The notes under the pieces are model-generated. The model was not told the origin of the DNA. It was given only the letters and a program-made list of their open reading frames with translations, and searched no databases. This document shows positions 39,447 through 49,428 of a stretch of DNA of 64,000 nucleotides, piece by piece. Both the position numbers and the translations under genes were made by a program. The stretch spans positions 119,399 through 183,398 of the forward strand of contig CACGIZ010000001.1 in assembly GCA_902573235.1 (NCBI GenBank). Direction: 5' to 3'. The first letter of the stretch is position 1; each line of letters opens with the position of its first letter. The DNA is from an uncultured Pelagibacteraceae bacterium. Lineage in GTDB: Bacteria > Pseudomonadota > Alphaproteobacteria > Pelagibacterales > Pelagibacteraceae.

Positions 39447-40003
39447 AACTTAAAAAGAAATTGAGGCCTCGTATTAAAGCGAGAATTAGAAAGAATAAGC
39501 AGATAATTAACAAAAATCTTACAAACTTTTTTGATTGGGTAAAAGGGGCTGAATTAGTAGAATTAAAAAAATGTAACACAGATGAAGATCCAGTCAGGCC
39601 TGAGCTAGACAATGTATTTAGAAGAAGTTATGGCAGAAAAATTTATGGTGTAAAATATAAAGGAGAAATTTATGCTGTAATGTGTTTTGCTTACACCAAT
39701 GAAATTCCTAAAAATGTTGAGGAATTAGATAAGTTTAGTCACGATGCATTTTTACAAAGTGCACAAAGAGATCAAAATGTGGGACAAATCGCAATTGCAT
39801 ATACTGTTTGGTCAAAAAAAAAAGGTGGTGGAAAATTGATTGTCAAAGAGGTGTTCAAAAAAATTAAAAAATCAAATCATTTGAATAGATTAATAACGCT
39901 CTCTCCATTAACGGAAATGGCCACAAAGTTTCATACTAAAAACGGAGCAAAACTTTTACGCATTAATGAAACAACGCAAAATTTTGAATATAAAGTTTTG
40001 TAA
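39443..40003 (+). CDS. conserved hypothetical protein (GNAT-fold-like)
   Basis: 186-aa ORF overlapping the previous gene; KFHTKNGAKLLRINETTQNFEYKVL. Confidence 0.6.
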   Translation: MKLKKKLRPRIKARIRKNKQIINKNLTNFFDWVKGAELVELKKCNTDEDPVRPELDNVFRRSYGRKIYGVKYKGEIYAVMCFAYTNEIPKNVEELDKFSHDAFLQSAQRDQNVGQIAIAYTVWSKKKGGGKLIVKEVFKKIKKSNHLNRLITLSPLTEMATKFHTKNGAKLLRINETTQNFEYKVL

Positions 40004-40048
40004 AAAAAATAAGTAATATTATGGAAAAAAATATTCTTATATAAAACA

Positions 40049-41830
40049 GTGTTTAATAAATTTTTTCTTGATAAAAAATTAAAAAAATATTTATATAGTA
40101 TTGTGAAACTAATCAATTTAATTTTTTTATTAATATTTTTTATTTTTTCAATTGCATACTCAAAAGACAGAAGCAAAATTGAAATCAAGAATAAAGTTTT
40201 TCCAGAAGATTGGATAGAATTTGGTGAATTTAGTGAAATAAATGAAGCACCCGAGAGTTTGTTTAAACCAAAACATAAACAGTTCATTCAAATGTCAAAA
40301 TATTCTCAGGAAAGAATAGGTACAATTTTTGTTACTCAAAAGAATTTAATGGATAAGTATCCAGAAAATTTAATGAAGGGAATGGCTTATTTTGAATTTT
40401 TTTATTTGCAACAATTAAAAGACAATAAGAAAGAAATCGAAAAATATAAAAAGAATTATCCAAATGTGAAAAACCATGTAAGAAAATCTGTGCAAAAAAT
40501 TTATGGTCTTAATAAAGCTAGAAAATCAATGCGTAAAGCTTTAGGTTTTACTCTTGATGATAATTTGCAAGAAGTCTTATTCACTTATGCTACTTTATCA
40601 AAGCTATTTGAAAAAGGAGAAAAAATTACTCTTAAATTAGATAGAGAGAAAAAAAATATTTATAAAAGTCATAAAAAACTTACTCAACATATTTCAAAAA
40701 TAAAATCGTTAGTTGAGGAAAAAGATGAACAAAGAATTAGTGAAAAAAAGTTTCTTAAAGAATTTAAAAAACTTGATAGAAAATCTAAATCTGAATTAAA
40801 AAAATTAGTTGATGTTAAGAATTATCAAATTTTCAGTGCTCTTTTAGATGAGATAGAAACTATACCTCTTCAAGATACAAAACTTTTACTAAGTTCTTAT
40901 AAATTTTCAGATTATTTACTATCAGAAATTAAAAAAAAAGAAGTTGTTAATATATACAAAGTGGATCTGAGTGATGCTGATTTTTCAGACTTTAAAGAAA
41001 AAGAATTAAAAGTTTTGGCTGAGGCGTCAAAATCTTCAAAAAAAGGAAAAGTAATTAAAAATAATGAAATACAAAAAGAAATTTTTTTTTTAGAAAATAA
41101 TAATTTTAAAGTAAATGAATTTATTAATAAATTTAGTTCAAATTCTTTAGAACTATCTGGATTAAACTTAAAAATTGATGATATAAATAAAATGAACTTG
41201 TGGGCTCGAAATGAATGGGCAAATGCATGGCGAAACCCAATTCCTACAAAGATTGAGGATATATCAAGTGGGATCATGATTGATCTAACAGAAGAGGATA
41301 TTGAGTCGATTAAAGCACAACTAGCTATGGAACATTTCAAAGAATTGTTTGATATTGATTTTGCTAAGAATTTTGAAAATGATTTTCAGGAAGTTTTGAA
41401 TAATATAGATCAAAATTCTTTTGAGTTTTCTTATGGCCTTGATGATTATGCAAGATATTTAGGTACAGTTTTTAATATGGATATAAGAAACTATGCAGAC
41501 CTTACAGATTTAGCTAATGCAACTCATAATGCAAATTGGTCAGTAGAGGAATATGCATCTGCGTATCAAGGCAATGTAGATTTTATTAATGCTCTTGCAT
41601 CAGGTGTCAGCTCTTTTGATGCTGCACAAGTTGCACAAAATCTTGGAGCAAGTTTACAGGATGTAGCTGATACTATAGCAGCAGCATCTGCTGCAGGTGT
41701 ATCTGTAGATTTAGAATCAGCTGCTCAAGGATTAGGTTATGATAGTTTTGCATCCGCTGTTGAGGCCTACAATCAACAACATGGAACAAATTACACTGCA
41801 GAACAAGCAAGAGAAGCTTTAGGCCAATAA
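40049..41830 (+). CDS. large exported protein of unknown function, Lys-rich N-terminal domain and Ala/Asp-rich acidic C-terminus
   Basis: 593-aa ORF, N-terminal hydrophobic segment; C-terminus ...DAAQVAQNLGASLQDVADTIAAASAAGVSVDLESAAQGLGYDSFASAVEAYNQQHG... Confidence 0.75.
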   Translation: MFNKFFLDKKLKKYLYSIVKLINLIFLLIFFIFSIAYSKDRSKIEIKNKVFPEDWIEFGEFSEINEAPESLFKPKHKQFIQMSKYSQERIGTIFVTQKNLMDKYPENLMKGMAYFEFFYLQQLKDNKKEIEKYKKNYPNVKNHVRKSVQKIYGLNKARKSMRKALGFTLDDNLQEVLFTYATLSKLFEKGEKITLKLDREKKNIYKSHKKLTQHISKIKSLVEEKDEQRISEKKFLKEFKKLDRKSKSELKKLVDVKNYQIFSALLDEIETIPLQDTKLLLSSYKFSDYLLSEIKKKEVVNIYKVDLSDADFSDFKEKELKVLAEASKSSKKGKVIKNNEIQKEIFFLENNNFKVNEFINKFSSNSLELSGLNLKIDDINKMNLWARNEWANAWRNPIPTKIEDISSGIMIDLTEEDIESIKAQLAMEHFKELFDIDFAKNFENDFQEVLNNIDQNSFEFSYGLDDYARYLGTVFNMDIRNYADLTDLANATHNANWSVEEYASAYQGNVDFINALASGVSSFDAAQVAQNLGASLQDVADTIAAASAAGVSVDLESAAQGLGYDSFASAVEAYNQQHGTNYTAEQAREALGQ

Positions 41831-41836
41831 ATCATT

Positions 41837-42379
41837 ATGAAAAAAATTTTATTAATCTTTTTAATTATTTATCCACTTAACTTGGTTGCTGATGAAAGAG
41901 TTTATAAACTAAATAAACTTTTTAATGATTTAACAATTGATAATAAATCAATAAGCGCTGAAGTTGAGCAAAAAATATGGAAGATATGGAGTACTCATCC
42001 CAATAATGAAAGACTAACAAATATGTTAGCAGAGGGGACTGATTTGGTTAACAATCAGAAATTATATGAAGCGATAGTCAAGTTTAGTGATGTTATAGAG
42101 TTGGATCCAAATTGGGCTGAAGCTTGGAATAAACGTGCAACAGTTTTTTATTTGATTGGCGAATATCAAAAATCCCAAAATGATATTGATAAAGTTTTAG
42201 TTTTAGAAAAAAGACATTTCGGTGCTTTAGCAGGTCAAGGTTTAGTTAATATAGAACTTCAAAATTATGAAAAAGCAATCAAAAGCTATCAAGATGCAAT
42301 GAAAATATATCCCACTATGAATTCTGGAAAAATAATGATAAAACGTATAAAAGAACTTATAAAGAAACAATCGATTTAA
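41837..42379 (+). CDS. exported TPR-repeat protein
   Basis: Signal peptide; LDPNWAEAWNKRATVFYLIGEYQKSQNDIDKVL TPRs. Confidence 0.88.
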   Translation: MKKILLIFLIIYPLNLVADERVYKLNKLFNDLTIDNKSISAEVEQKIWKIWSTHPNNERLTNMLAEGTDLVNNQKLYEAIVKFSDVIELDPNWAEAWNKRATVFYLIGEYQKSQNDIDKVLVLEKRHFGALAGQGLVNIELQNYEKAIKSYQDAMKIYPTMNSGKIMIKRIKELIKKQSI

Positions 42380-42380
42380 T

Positions 42381-43493
42381 ATGCTTAGTTATCTTATTCC
42401 TTTTATCATTTTAATATTAATTGTAGTTTTTATTCATGAATATGGACATTATTATTTTGCAAAAAGATACGGTGTTGCTGTCACTGATTTTTCTATCGGT
42501 TTTGGAAAAGAAATTTTTGGTTGGAACGATAAATCAGGCACTAGATGGAAAATTTGTTGGATTCCACTTGGCGGATATGTAAAATTTTTTGGTGATAGAA
42601 ATGTTTTTTCTCAAGCAGACCAAGAAAAACTGATTGAAAAATACAATGAAGAAGATAGGAAAAAATTATTTGTTTTAAAACCTCTATATCAAAGGGCTTT
42701 AATTGTTTTTGGAGGACCCTTAGCAAATTTTATTTTAGCATTGGTTATTTTCTTTTCAATTTATACATTTGTTGGAAAAGACTTTACACCTGCTGTAATT
42801 AATGAGGTACAAAAAGACAGTCCTGCAATGGTAGGAGGCCTTAAACAAAATGATATCATTTTAGAAATAGATGGAAACAAAGTCCAAAGTATTATGGATG
42901 TTTCAAAATATATCACTATGTCTACAGATGAGATTATTGATTTCAAAATAAAACGTTCTTATGATGAATTAATATTAAAGATAAAACCAAATTTAGTATT
43001 GGGAGAAGATAATCTTGGTAATAAAATAAATAAAAGAGTAGTTGGTATTAAAATAGGGGCTTATAATAATGAAATTAATCATGTTAAATTAGGACCAGCT
43101 CAGGCAATTTATCATGCTTCATACGAAGTTTATTATGTAAGCATTTCATCTTTAAAATACATCGGCGCAATGATATTTGGAAAAGCTGACACTTCTCAAT
43201 TAGGTGGACCAATTAGGATTGCTAAAATTTCTGGACAAGTTGCTGAATTTGGTGTCTTGGCTTTTATAAGTATGATGGCATATATTTCTATTAGTCTTGG
43301 ATTAATAAACTTGTTCCCAATTCCGATGCTGGATGGAGGTCATTTAATGTTTTATGCTTTTGAAAAAGTTCTAGGTCGACCTTTATCGCAAAAAACTCAA
43401 GAAGGTTTTTTTCGAATCGGTATGTTTTTATTGCTAACATTGATGTTTTTTACAACCTTCAATGATTTAAAAGACCTAGGATTATTTAAATAA
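42381..43493 (+). CDS. rseP: RIP metalloprotease (site-2 protease)
   Basis: FIHEYGHYYFAKRYGV HExxH, PDZ, NLFPIPMLDGGHL. Confidence 0.95.
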   Translation: MLSYLIPFIILILIVVFIHEYGHYYFAKRYGVAVTDFSIGFGKEIFGWNDKSGTRWKICWIPLGGYVKFFGDRNVFSQADQEKLIEKYNEEDRKKLFVLKPLYQRALIVFGGPLANFILALVIFFSIYTFVGKDFTPAVINEVQKDSPAMVGGLKQNDIILEIDGNKVQSIMDVSKYITMSTDEIIDFKIKRSYDELILKIKPNLVLGEDNLGNKINKRVVGIKIGAYNNEINHVKLGPAQAIYHASYEVYYVSISSLKYIGAMIFGKADTSQLGGPIRIAKISGQVAEFGVLAFISMMAYISISLGLINLFPIPMLDGGHLMFYAFEKVLGRPLSQKTQEGFFRIGMFLLLTLMFFTTFNDLKDLGLFK

Positions 43494-43650
43494 TTATAAA
43501 ATCTAAAATCTTAAAAAAGACAATAAAATCAACATTTTTTCGATGTTTTACTAGATATTGTGTATAAGTTTAAATTACCTACTAAAAAAACTCTTGATTT
43601 ATCAACACTTTTGATAAGAATACAAATAACCTAATAAAACCGGAGCTAAA

Positions 43651-43926
43651 ATGAATAAAAAACAACTAGTGGTCAAGCTTTCAAGTGCTTTAAACCTAAG
43701 TAAAGCTGATGCTGAAAGAACTTTTGACACAATAACAAACACCATTTTGGACGCTTTGAAAGGTGATGACTCAGTGAAAATAGCTGGATTTGGAACTTAC
43801 AAAGTAGCTAAAAGAAAAGCAAGAGTTGGAAGAAACCCAAGAACAGGAGAACAGATACAGATTGCTGCTTCTCAAAAGGTTAAATTCTTACCTGCGAAAG
43901 CTTTAAAAGAAGTATTCAATAGATAA
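43651..43926 (+). CDS. HU-family DNA-binding protein
   Basis: GFGTYKVAKRKARVGRNPRTGEQIQIAASQKVKFLPAKALK. Confidence 0.96.
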   Translation: MNKKQLVVKLSSALNLSKADAERTFDTITNTILDALKGDDSVKIAGFGTYKVAKRKARVGRNPRTGEQIQIAASQKVKFLPAKALKEVFNR

Positions 43927-43934
43927 TAATTATT

Positions 43935-43969
43935 AACAGCCTTAATGTATAAAAACCATTAAGGCTGTT
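43935..43969 (+). terminator. Rho-independent terminator of HU gene
   Basis: AACAGCCTTAATG ... CATTAAGGCTGTT (13-bp arms) followed by TCT. Confidence 0.8.
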
Positions 43970-44040
43970 TCTATATGCAAATACTGCATACCCAGTTTTC
44001 CTAATCAGCGTTAGTTTTTATATCTAATAAAAATATAAAC

Positions 44041-44059
44041 ACCTCTTTAACAGGGAGGT
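44041..44059 (+). promoter_or_regulatory. short hairpin sequestering the amtB Shine-Dalgarno
   Basis: ACCTC (44041-44045) pairs with GAGGT (44055-44059), 4 nt before the ATG at 44063. Confidence 0.45.
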
Positions 44060-44062
44060 CTT

Positions 44063-45364
44063 ATGACTAAATTAATAAAAATAATAAGTGCACCACTTAT
44101 TAGTTTAATTTTATTATTAAACATGAGTAGTGCAGGTATGGCAGAAACTACGGTATCTGCTGAAGTAGGATTTATATTTAACACCCTATTATTCTTAATT
44201 TGTGGATTTTTAGTAATGTTTATGGCAGCTGGGTTCGCAATGTTAGAGTCAGGAATGGTTACATCAAAAAGTGTATCCGTTATCTGTGCAAAAAACATAG
44301 GGTTATTTTCAATTGCAGGTATTATGTTTTGGCTAGTTGGTTACAACTTAGCTTATGGAATTGATCCAGGAGGGTATATTGGAAAATTTATTCCATGGGC
44401 AGATGGTAGCAAAATAGACACAGGCTATGCTGATGGTTCAGATTGGTACTTCCAAATGGTATTTTGTGCCACAACAGTTTCAATTGTTTCAGGAACAATG
44501 GCTGAAAGAATTAAATTGTGGCCATTCTTTACGTTTGCTGCAATTCTTTCAGGAATTATTTATCCAATCGTAATGGGTTGGCAGTGGGGTGGAGGCTGGT
44601 TAGCAGCATTAGGTTTTTCTGATTTTGCTGGTTCAACTTTAGTACACTCAACTGGTGGTGCAGCGGCTTTGGCTGGTGCGATGATAATTGGTCCAAGATT
44701 AGGTAGATTTACCAAATCTGGAGCTCCAGCTCCGCTTAAACCGTTTGCTGCTTCATCAATTCCTTTAGTAACAATTGGTGTATTCATCTTATGGCTAGGT
44801 TGGTTTGGCTTTAATGGTGGTTCGCAATTAGCAATGGGAACTGCTGCTGATGCAATAGCGGTATCTAAAATATTTATTAATACATTCCTTGCTGGTGCAG
44901 GTGGAGTACTTGGTGCAGCAACAATAACAAGATTACATTTTGGTAAAACCGATGTAGTCCAAATGTTAAATGGATGTATTGGTGGTTTAGTAGCAATAAC
45001 AGCTGAGCCTTTATTACCATCACCTTTCGCAGCAATTTTAATTGGTGCTGTTGGTGGTTTAATAGTGGTATATGGTACAAAACTATTATTCTCATTAAAA
45101 ATTGATGATGTAGTTGGTGCTATTCCTGCACATTTATTTGCAGGTATTTGGGGTACATTAATTGTTCCTGCTACAAACACTGGTGCAAATTTTAGTACAC
45201 AGTTAATTGGAGTATTATCAGTAAACATATTTGTTTTCATAGTGGCTTACATTGCGTTCAGCGCAATCAAAGCAACTATTGGCCTAAGGTTAAGTAAAGA
45301 AGGAGAAACCAAAGGAACTGATGTTACTGAAACTGGCGTAATTGCATATGCAATTCGTGACTAA
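44063..45364 (+). CDS. amtB: ammonium transporter
   Basis: FMAAGFAMLESGMVTSKS, STGGAAALAGAMIIGPR, LGWFGFNGGS. Confidence 0.96.
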   Translation: MTKLIKIISAPLISLILLLNMSSAGMAETTVSAEVGFIFNTLLFLICGFLVMFMAAGFAMLESGMVTSKSVSVICAKNIGLFSIAGIMFWLVGYNLAYGIDPGGYIGKFIPWADGSKIDTGYADGSDWYFQMVFCATTVSIVSGTMAERIKLWPFFTFAAILSGIIYPIVMGWQWGGGWLAALGFSDFAGSTLVHSTGGAAALAGAMIIGPRLGRFTKSGAPAPLKPFAASSIPLVTIGVFILWLGWFGFNGGSQLAMGTAADAIAVSKIFINTFLAGAGGVLGAATITRLHFGKTDVVQMLNGCIGGLVAITAEPLLPSPFAAILIGAVGGLIVVYGTKLLFSLKIDDVVGAIPAHLFAGIWGTLIVPATNTGANFSTQLIGVLSVNIFVFIVAYIAFSAIKATIGLRLSKEGETKGTDVTETGVIAYAIRD

Positions 45365-45381
45365 TTGTTAACAAAACAATA

Positions 45382-45433
45382 AGGGGACTCTTCGCTCTCT
45401 GTATCTCCGCGATTACTCATCGGAGGGTCCCCT
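45382..45433 (+). ncRNA. structured element downstream of amtB
   Basis: AGGGGAC...GTCCCCT outer arms and CTCCG...CGGAG inner arms. Confidence 0.5.
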
Positions 45434-45463
45434 AAAAACTTTACTTCCTCTAGTTAGTTAAAG

Positions 45464-45494
45464 AAAAAAGCCCTCTCCCTCAGGGGGCTTTTTT
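45464..45494 (+). terminator. Rho-independent terminator
   Basis: AAAAAAGCCC-tctccctcagg-GGGCTTTTTT. Confidence 0.9.
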
Positions 45495-46461
45495 ACTTAT
45501 TCTCATCCCATAATTTTTTGTAATCAATAAAGGGTGCTAAACCGTAACTTGAATTAATATTAGTCATATGAAGAGATAAACTTTTGAGTGGAGATAAACA
45601 TATTTCTTTTTCATAAATTTCATTAATATATTTTTCAAAAGGTTCATTACGATCCTGACAGGTTTTTTCGAAATTTTCCCAGTATTTATTTAGTAAATAC
45701 TTACTTGTCATAAAGGTACAAAGAGTTTTGTTAACAGTTCTCCAGTGTCTTTTATTACCTATTAATATATTAGTTTTTTCATTGCTCATATATAAATAAG
45801 GGTAATCCGAAGGGCATATAAAAATATCTTTATTTAGTTGAGATGCCATTCTTTCGTAACTCGCAACCATTTCTTCTAACATAGGTTCAAAATGCAAATA
45901 ATCGTCTTCAACAAAAAAAATTAAATCTTCACTTTGATCCTGACCAATTTTAAAACTCTTCATAAGGCTAGCTAAATTTGAAAATGTTTCTTTTGATTTT
46001 TGCTCTTTAATTAAATCTTTATAATCATCGTGATTGAGAGGAACCAATTCAATGTTTTTACCTTTTATTAGTTCTTTTATTCTACCAAGATTTTCATCTT
46101 TTGAATTATCATCAATAATAAAAGTTTTAATTTTAATTTTTGGATATTTATTTTGACAAAAATTAATTGATTTAATCAAAGATTTAATTGAACGATAAGA
46201 ATACTCTATTTTAGGTTGCTCAAATAACCTTTTTTTATTTTGGTCCCAAATTTCTACTTCAGTGTTCATTCTAATTATAATTGAGATTGATTTCACGTTT
46301 CTAGAAATTTTTACTTCACCTAAAGGCAAAACTATCGATTTTTTATTTAATAATGAGAGATCTTCATTCAGTTCTTTATCAAGTGTTGGGGAATAAAATT
46401 GATTTTGATCGATAATTTCAAAACCTAATATTTTTGCTAATTTAATGAAAAGTTTTTTCAT
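45493..46461 (-). CDS. putative glycosyltransferase (GT-A-like)
   Basis: IKTFIIDDNSKDENLGRIKEL and DLIFFVEDDYLHFEPMLEEMV. Confidence 0.65.
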   Translation of the reverse strand: MKKLFIKLAKILGFEIIDQNQFYSPTLDKELNEDLSLLNKKSIVLPLGEVKISRNVKSISIIIRMNTEVEIWDQNKKRLFEQPKIEYSYRSIKSLIKSINFCQNKYPKIKIKTFIIDDNSKDENLGRIKELIKGKNIELVPLNHDDYKDLIKEQKSKETFSNLASLMKSFKIGQDQSEDLIFFVEDDYLHFEPMLEEMVASYERMASQLNKDIFICPSDYPYLYMSNEKTNILIGNKRHWRTVNKTLCTFMTSKYLLNKYWENFEKTCQDRNEPFEKYINEIYEKEICLSPLKSLSLHMTNINSSYGLAPFIDYKKLWDENK

Positions 46462-46497
46462 ATAATTTTAATTTATGATATAGATATTTACAATATA

Positions 46498-46881
46498 ATG
46501 GCAATTAAATCATCTCAAACTCTGGTATCAGAAGCTCTTCAAGAAATAAAAACAATATCTAGTGAAGATGCACACAAAATGTTTAAAGATAATATGTGTA
46601 ATTTGATTGATATTAGAGATATTAGAGAACTTCAAAAAGAAGGACAAGTTGAGGGTGCAAATCATATACCAAGAGGAATGCTAGAATTTTGGCTAGACCC
46701 TGAAAGTATTTATTTTAAAGAGGGAAAACTTGATTTAAAAAAAGAAATGGTTTTATTCTGTGCAGGTGGGCTAAGGTCAGCTTTAGCTGCAAAATCACTT
46801 AAAGATATGGGATTTGAAAAAGTATCCCATATAGATGGTGGGTTTGGAGCAATTAAACAAAGTAAATTTAAAATCATCTAA
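46498..46881 (+). CDS. rhodanese-domain sulfurtransferase
   Basis: NLIDIRDIRELQKEGQVEGANHIPRGML...LFCAGGLRSALAAKSL. Confidence 0.92.
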   Translation: MAIKSSQTLVSEALQEIKTISSEDAHKMFKDNMCNLIDIRDIRELQKEGQVEGANHIPRGMLEFWLDPESIYFKEGKLDLKKEMVLFCAGGLRSALAAKSLKDMGFEKVSHIDGGFGAIKQSKFKII

Positions 46882-47462
46882 GATCTGTATTCATCTAAAG
46901 CATAATCTAATCTATCTTGACCCCAAAAAATTTTATTATTTACTATAAAGGTTGGAGCACCGAAAATATCTTTTTCAAAAGCATTACTTGTTAAATCTAT
47001 TAATTTTTCTTTAATTTTTTGATTTTGAATTTCTTTAAAAAAAAAATCCTTATCAATTGAGCATTCTTTCAATATATTTTCTACGTTTTCTTTTTTTTCT
47101 AAATCAACATTTTCTTTCCAATAATAATCAAAGCATAAATCAAAAAATTTTGTTTTTAATTCTTTATTAATAATCAAGTATCCACGCATTAATTGTAATG
47201 AATTAATTGGAAATTTAACATTCCATTTGAATTCAATATTATTTTTTTTTGCAACTAATTCACAATCATTTTTCATATTTTTCATTTTTCTTTCATTAAA
47301 TGCAGGAGCAGTTATACCTCCAAGCTTGTGAAGTCCTCCTAAAAGAATAGGTTTATAAATAATATTTATACTCTTATAATCCCTTAATTTTTTTAATTTT
47401 TTGTATGCTAGAAAGGAATATGGGCTTATAAAATCAAAGTAAAAATCGACTGATTTAGTCAT
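46878..47462 (-). CDS. 2-hydroxychromene-2-carboxylate isomerase-like (DsbA-fold)
   Basis: VDFYFDFISPYSFLAYKKL ... IFGAPTFIVNNKIFWGQDRLD. Confidence 0.9.
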   Translation of the reverse strand: MTKSVDFYFDFISPYSFLAYKKLKKLRDYKSINIIYKPILLGGLHKLGGITAPAFNERKMKNMKNDCELVAKKNNIEFKWNVKFPINSLQLMRGYLIINKELKTKFFDLCFDYYWKENVDLEKKENVENILKECSIDKDFFFKEIQNQKIKEKLIDLTSNAFEKDIFGAPTFIVNNKIFWGQDRLDYALDEYRS

Positions 47463-47928
47463 ACAAATTTATATTTTTGGCATAAAAAATTCTTATCAGC
47501 CAATAAAAAAATAAACCGATAGGACCAATTAAGTACGTAATAATAAGTGGAAACGATATTAAAATTTTATTAATAGAGAGTTTTTGTGAGTCTCTAACTA
47601 TCCACCCTCCAGTAAATAAGTTTATAGATATAAAGTGTATCCAAAATGTCATAAGATACAATTTATCAGTAAATAGCTCAGATAAGTGATTGATACCAAG
47701 ATAAAGACTAAAGTTATTATCAAAATCATACGAGTTCAAATATGATTTATATAAAATAAAAACATAACAACCGCTCAAAATTAAAATTGGAAATATTGAT
47801 GTTACAAAATATCTTGAAAGGTTCGAATTTGGAAAAAAAATCAATACTATCCAGAAAGGCAAAACACCTAAATTCACCCAATAGTAGAGCATTTCAATAG
47901 TGAAATAATTATAAATTTCTTCGATCAT
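47455..47928 (-). CDS. ABA4-like/DUF4281 membrane protein
   Basis: 4-TM with GGWIVRDSQK...PIGLFFYWLIR. Confidence 0.75.
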   Translation of the reverse strand: MIEEIYNYFTIEMLYYWVNLGVLPFWIVLIFFPNSNLSRYFVTSIFPILILSGCYVFILYKSYLNSYDFDNNFSLYLGINHLSELFTDKLYLMTFWIHFISINLFTGGWIVRDSQKLSINKILISFPLIITYLIGPIGLFFYWLIRIFYAKNINLYD

Positions 47929-47956
47929 TTAAAAATATATTATATTAAATCTATTC

Positions 47957-48520
47957 ATGATTCCTATAAGAAATAAAAAAAAAACCTTAGAGATGACAGT
48001 TGAAGAAATGAGAAATTTTGCATTTACTTATGTTGAAAAGTACGCACCTTCTAAGCAACAGCTTAAAACTTACCTTTTAAAAAAATACCTAAAATCTTCA
48101 GTGCCAAATGTAAAAAAAAAAGATGTTACAGATTTGATTGATATTGTTCTTTCAGATTTAGAAAAAAATAAATTTATTAATGACAAGTTCTATTCTGAAA
48201 GTAAGGCAAAAAGTATGATCCAAAGAGGCAGTTCAATTAATAAAATTAGAAGTTATTTAATTGGTAAAGGAATTAATGATAGGTTTATAACTGATACAGT
48301 TAACAATATTCGAGATCAAAATTCTGACCAAGATTTTTTTTCAGCAATAAAAATTTGTAAAAAGAAAAGAATTGGACCAGCTCGAACTGAAGATAATAGA
48401 CCTTTATTTTACAAAAAGGATATATCTTTATTGGCAAGAAATGGATTTGATTTTGAAACTTCAAAAAAAGTAATGGATATCAAGAAAGATGATTTTCTTA
48501 AGATTATAAAATTACTTTAA
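47957..48520 (+). CDS. recX: regulatory protein RecX
   Basis: NDKFYSESKAKSMIQRGSSINKIRSYLIGKGI RecX repeats. Confidence 0.75.
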   Translation: MIPIRNKKKTLEMTVEEMRNFAFTYVEKYAPSKQQLKTYLLKKYLKSSVPNVKKKDVTDLIDIVLSDLEKNKFINDKFYSESKAKSMIQRGSSINKIRSYLIGKGINDRFITDTVNNIRDQNSDQDFFSAIKICKKKRIGPARTEDNRPLFYKKDISLLARNGFDFETSKKVMDIKKDDFLKIIKLL

Positions 48521-48655
48521 TTTTTTATCTTTTTCTTTCTCTGCAAGATAATTTATCTTATTTTTGATATAATTTTTTACCATAACAAATACAATCAATC
48601 CAAAAATTGAAACTGAAACAATAATAATTAAAATAGTTCTTAATTGTTCATCCAT
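48512..48655 (-). CDS. 47-aa single-TM microprotein
   Basis: MDEQLRTILIIIVSVSIFGLIVFVMVKNYIKNKINYLAEKEKDKKLK; overlaps recX 3' end convergently. Confidence 0.45.
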   Translation of the reverse strand: MDEQLRTILIIIVSVSIFGLIVFVMVKNYIKNKINYLAEKEKDKKLK

Positions 48656-49428
48656 TATAAAATATTTTTACTTTTTAAAATCAAACTAGGATTTTTAAAA
48701 TCTTTTTTTCCATATAGAATTTCTTTACCGTCGAAATCTGTCACTTTTCCTCCTGAATGTTTTAAAATTGCATGTCCAGCAGCTATATCCCATTCACAAG
48801 CTCTTGGTTCTGCTACATATCCATCAAATTCACCAGAAGCTATGACACAAAATTTCAATGAACTTTTCATTTTTACAAATTCTTTTACATTTAATGTTTT
48901 GTGAATTTTTTCAATTTCAGGTTTGATTTTATTTGAATAAGAAACAAACTTAATTTTATTTTTATCAAAATTTTCTGAATTTCCTAGCTCAATTGGTTTT
49001 CCATTAATCAGTTCAAATGCAAAGCTGTTTCCATATGAATAAAACATTCTTTTTTTTCCTGGTGCATAAATTAAACCAGCAGCAGGTTTTTTATTTACTA
49101 TTAGTCCAGCATTAATAGTAAATTCATCAAGATTATTAATATAATCATAAGTTCCATCAATAGGATCAATTAACCAGAAATCATTTAAATTTTTGATTGA
49201 TTTATTATCAGAGGTTTCTTCAGATATTATTGGTATCAGAGGTGTTAGTTCTTTTATCTTATTTGTAATTATCTTATTAACCTCCATATCACCATTACTA
49301 ACTGGAGTATTGTCAGACTTAATTTTTTTTGTAAGACCTTGATCTCTTAGTTCTAATGAAACTTTGCCAGCATATAAAAAAGTATCTAATAAATTTTCAA
49401 CAATTTCTTGAATATTAATTTTGGTCAT
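48655..49428 (-). CDS. 3'(2'),5'-bisphosphate nucleotidase / inositol monophosphatase family (CysQ-like)
   Basis: FWLIDPIDGTYDYINNLDEFTIN and CEWDIAAGHAIL. Confidence 0.9.
   Translation of the reverse strand: MTKINIQEIVENLLDTFLYAGKVSLELRDQGLTKKIKSDNTPVSNGDMEVNKIITNKIKELTPLIPIISEETSDNKSIKNLNDFWLIDPIDGTYDYINNLDEFTINAGLIVNKKPAAGLIYAPGKKRMFYSYGNSFAFELINGKPIELGNSENFDKNKIKFVSYSNKIKPEIEKIHKTLNVKEFVKMKSSLKFCVIASGEFDGYVAEPRACEWDIAAGHAILKHSGGKVTDFDGKEILYGKKDFKNPSLILKSKNIL

Noticed and set aside
40912-41340. 142-aa minus-strand ORF inside the 593-aa gene
   Set aside because: Ser/Phe-rich antisense translation of Lys/Glu-rich coding sequence; no RBS or context support.
44560-45240. 226-aa minus-strand ORF antisense to amtB
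   Set aside because: Composition (Pro/Ala/Lys-rich, no motif) reflects the antisense of a strongly recognisable AmtB; shadow ORF.
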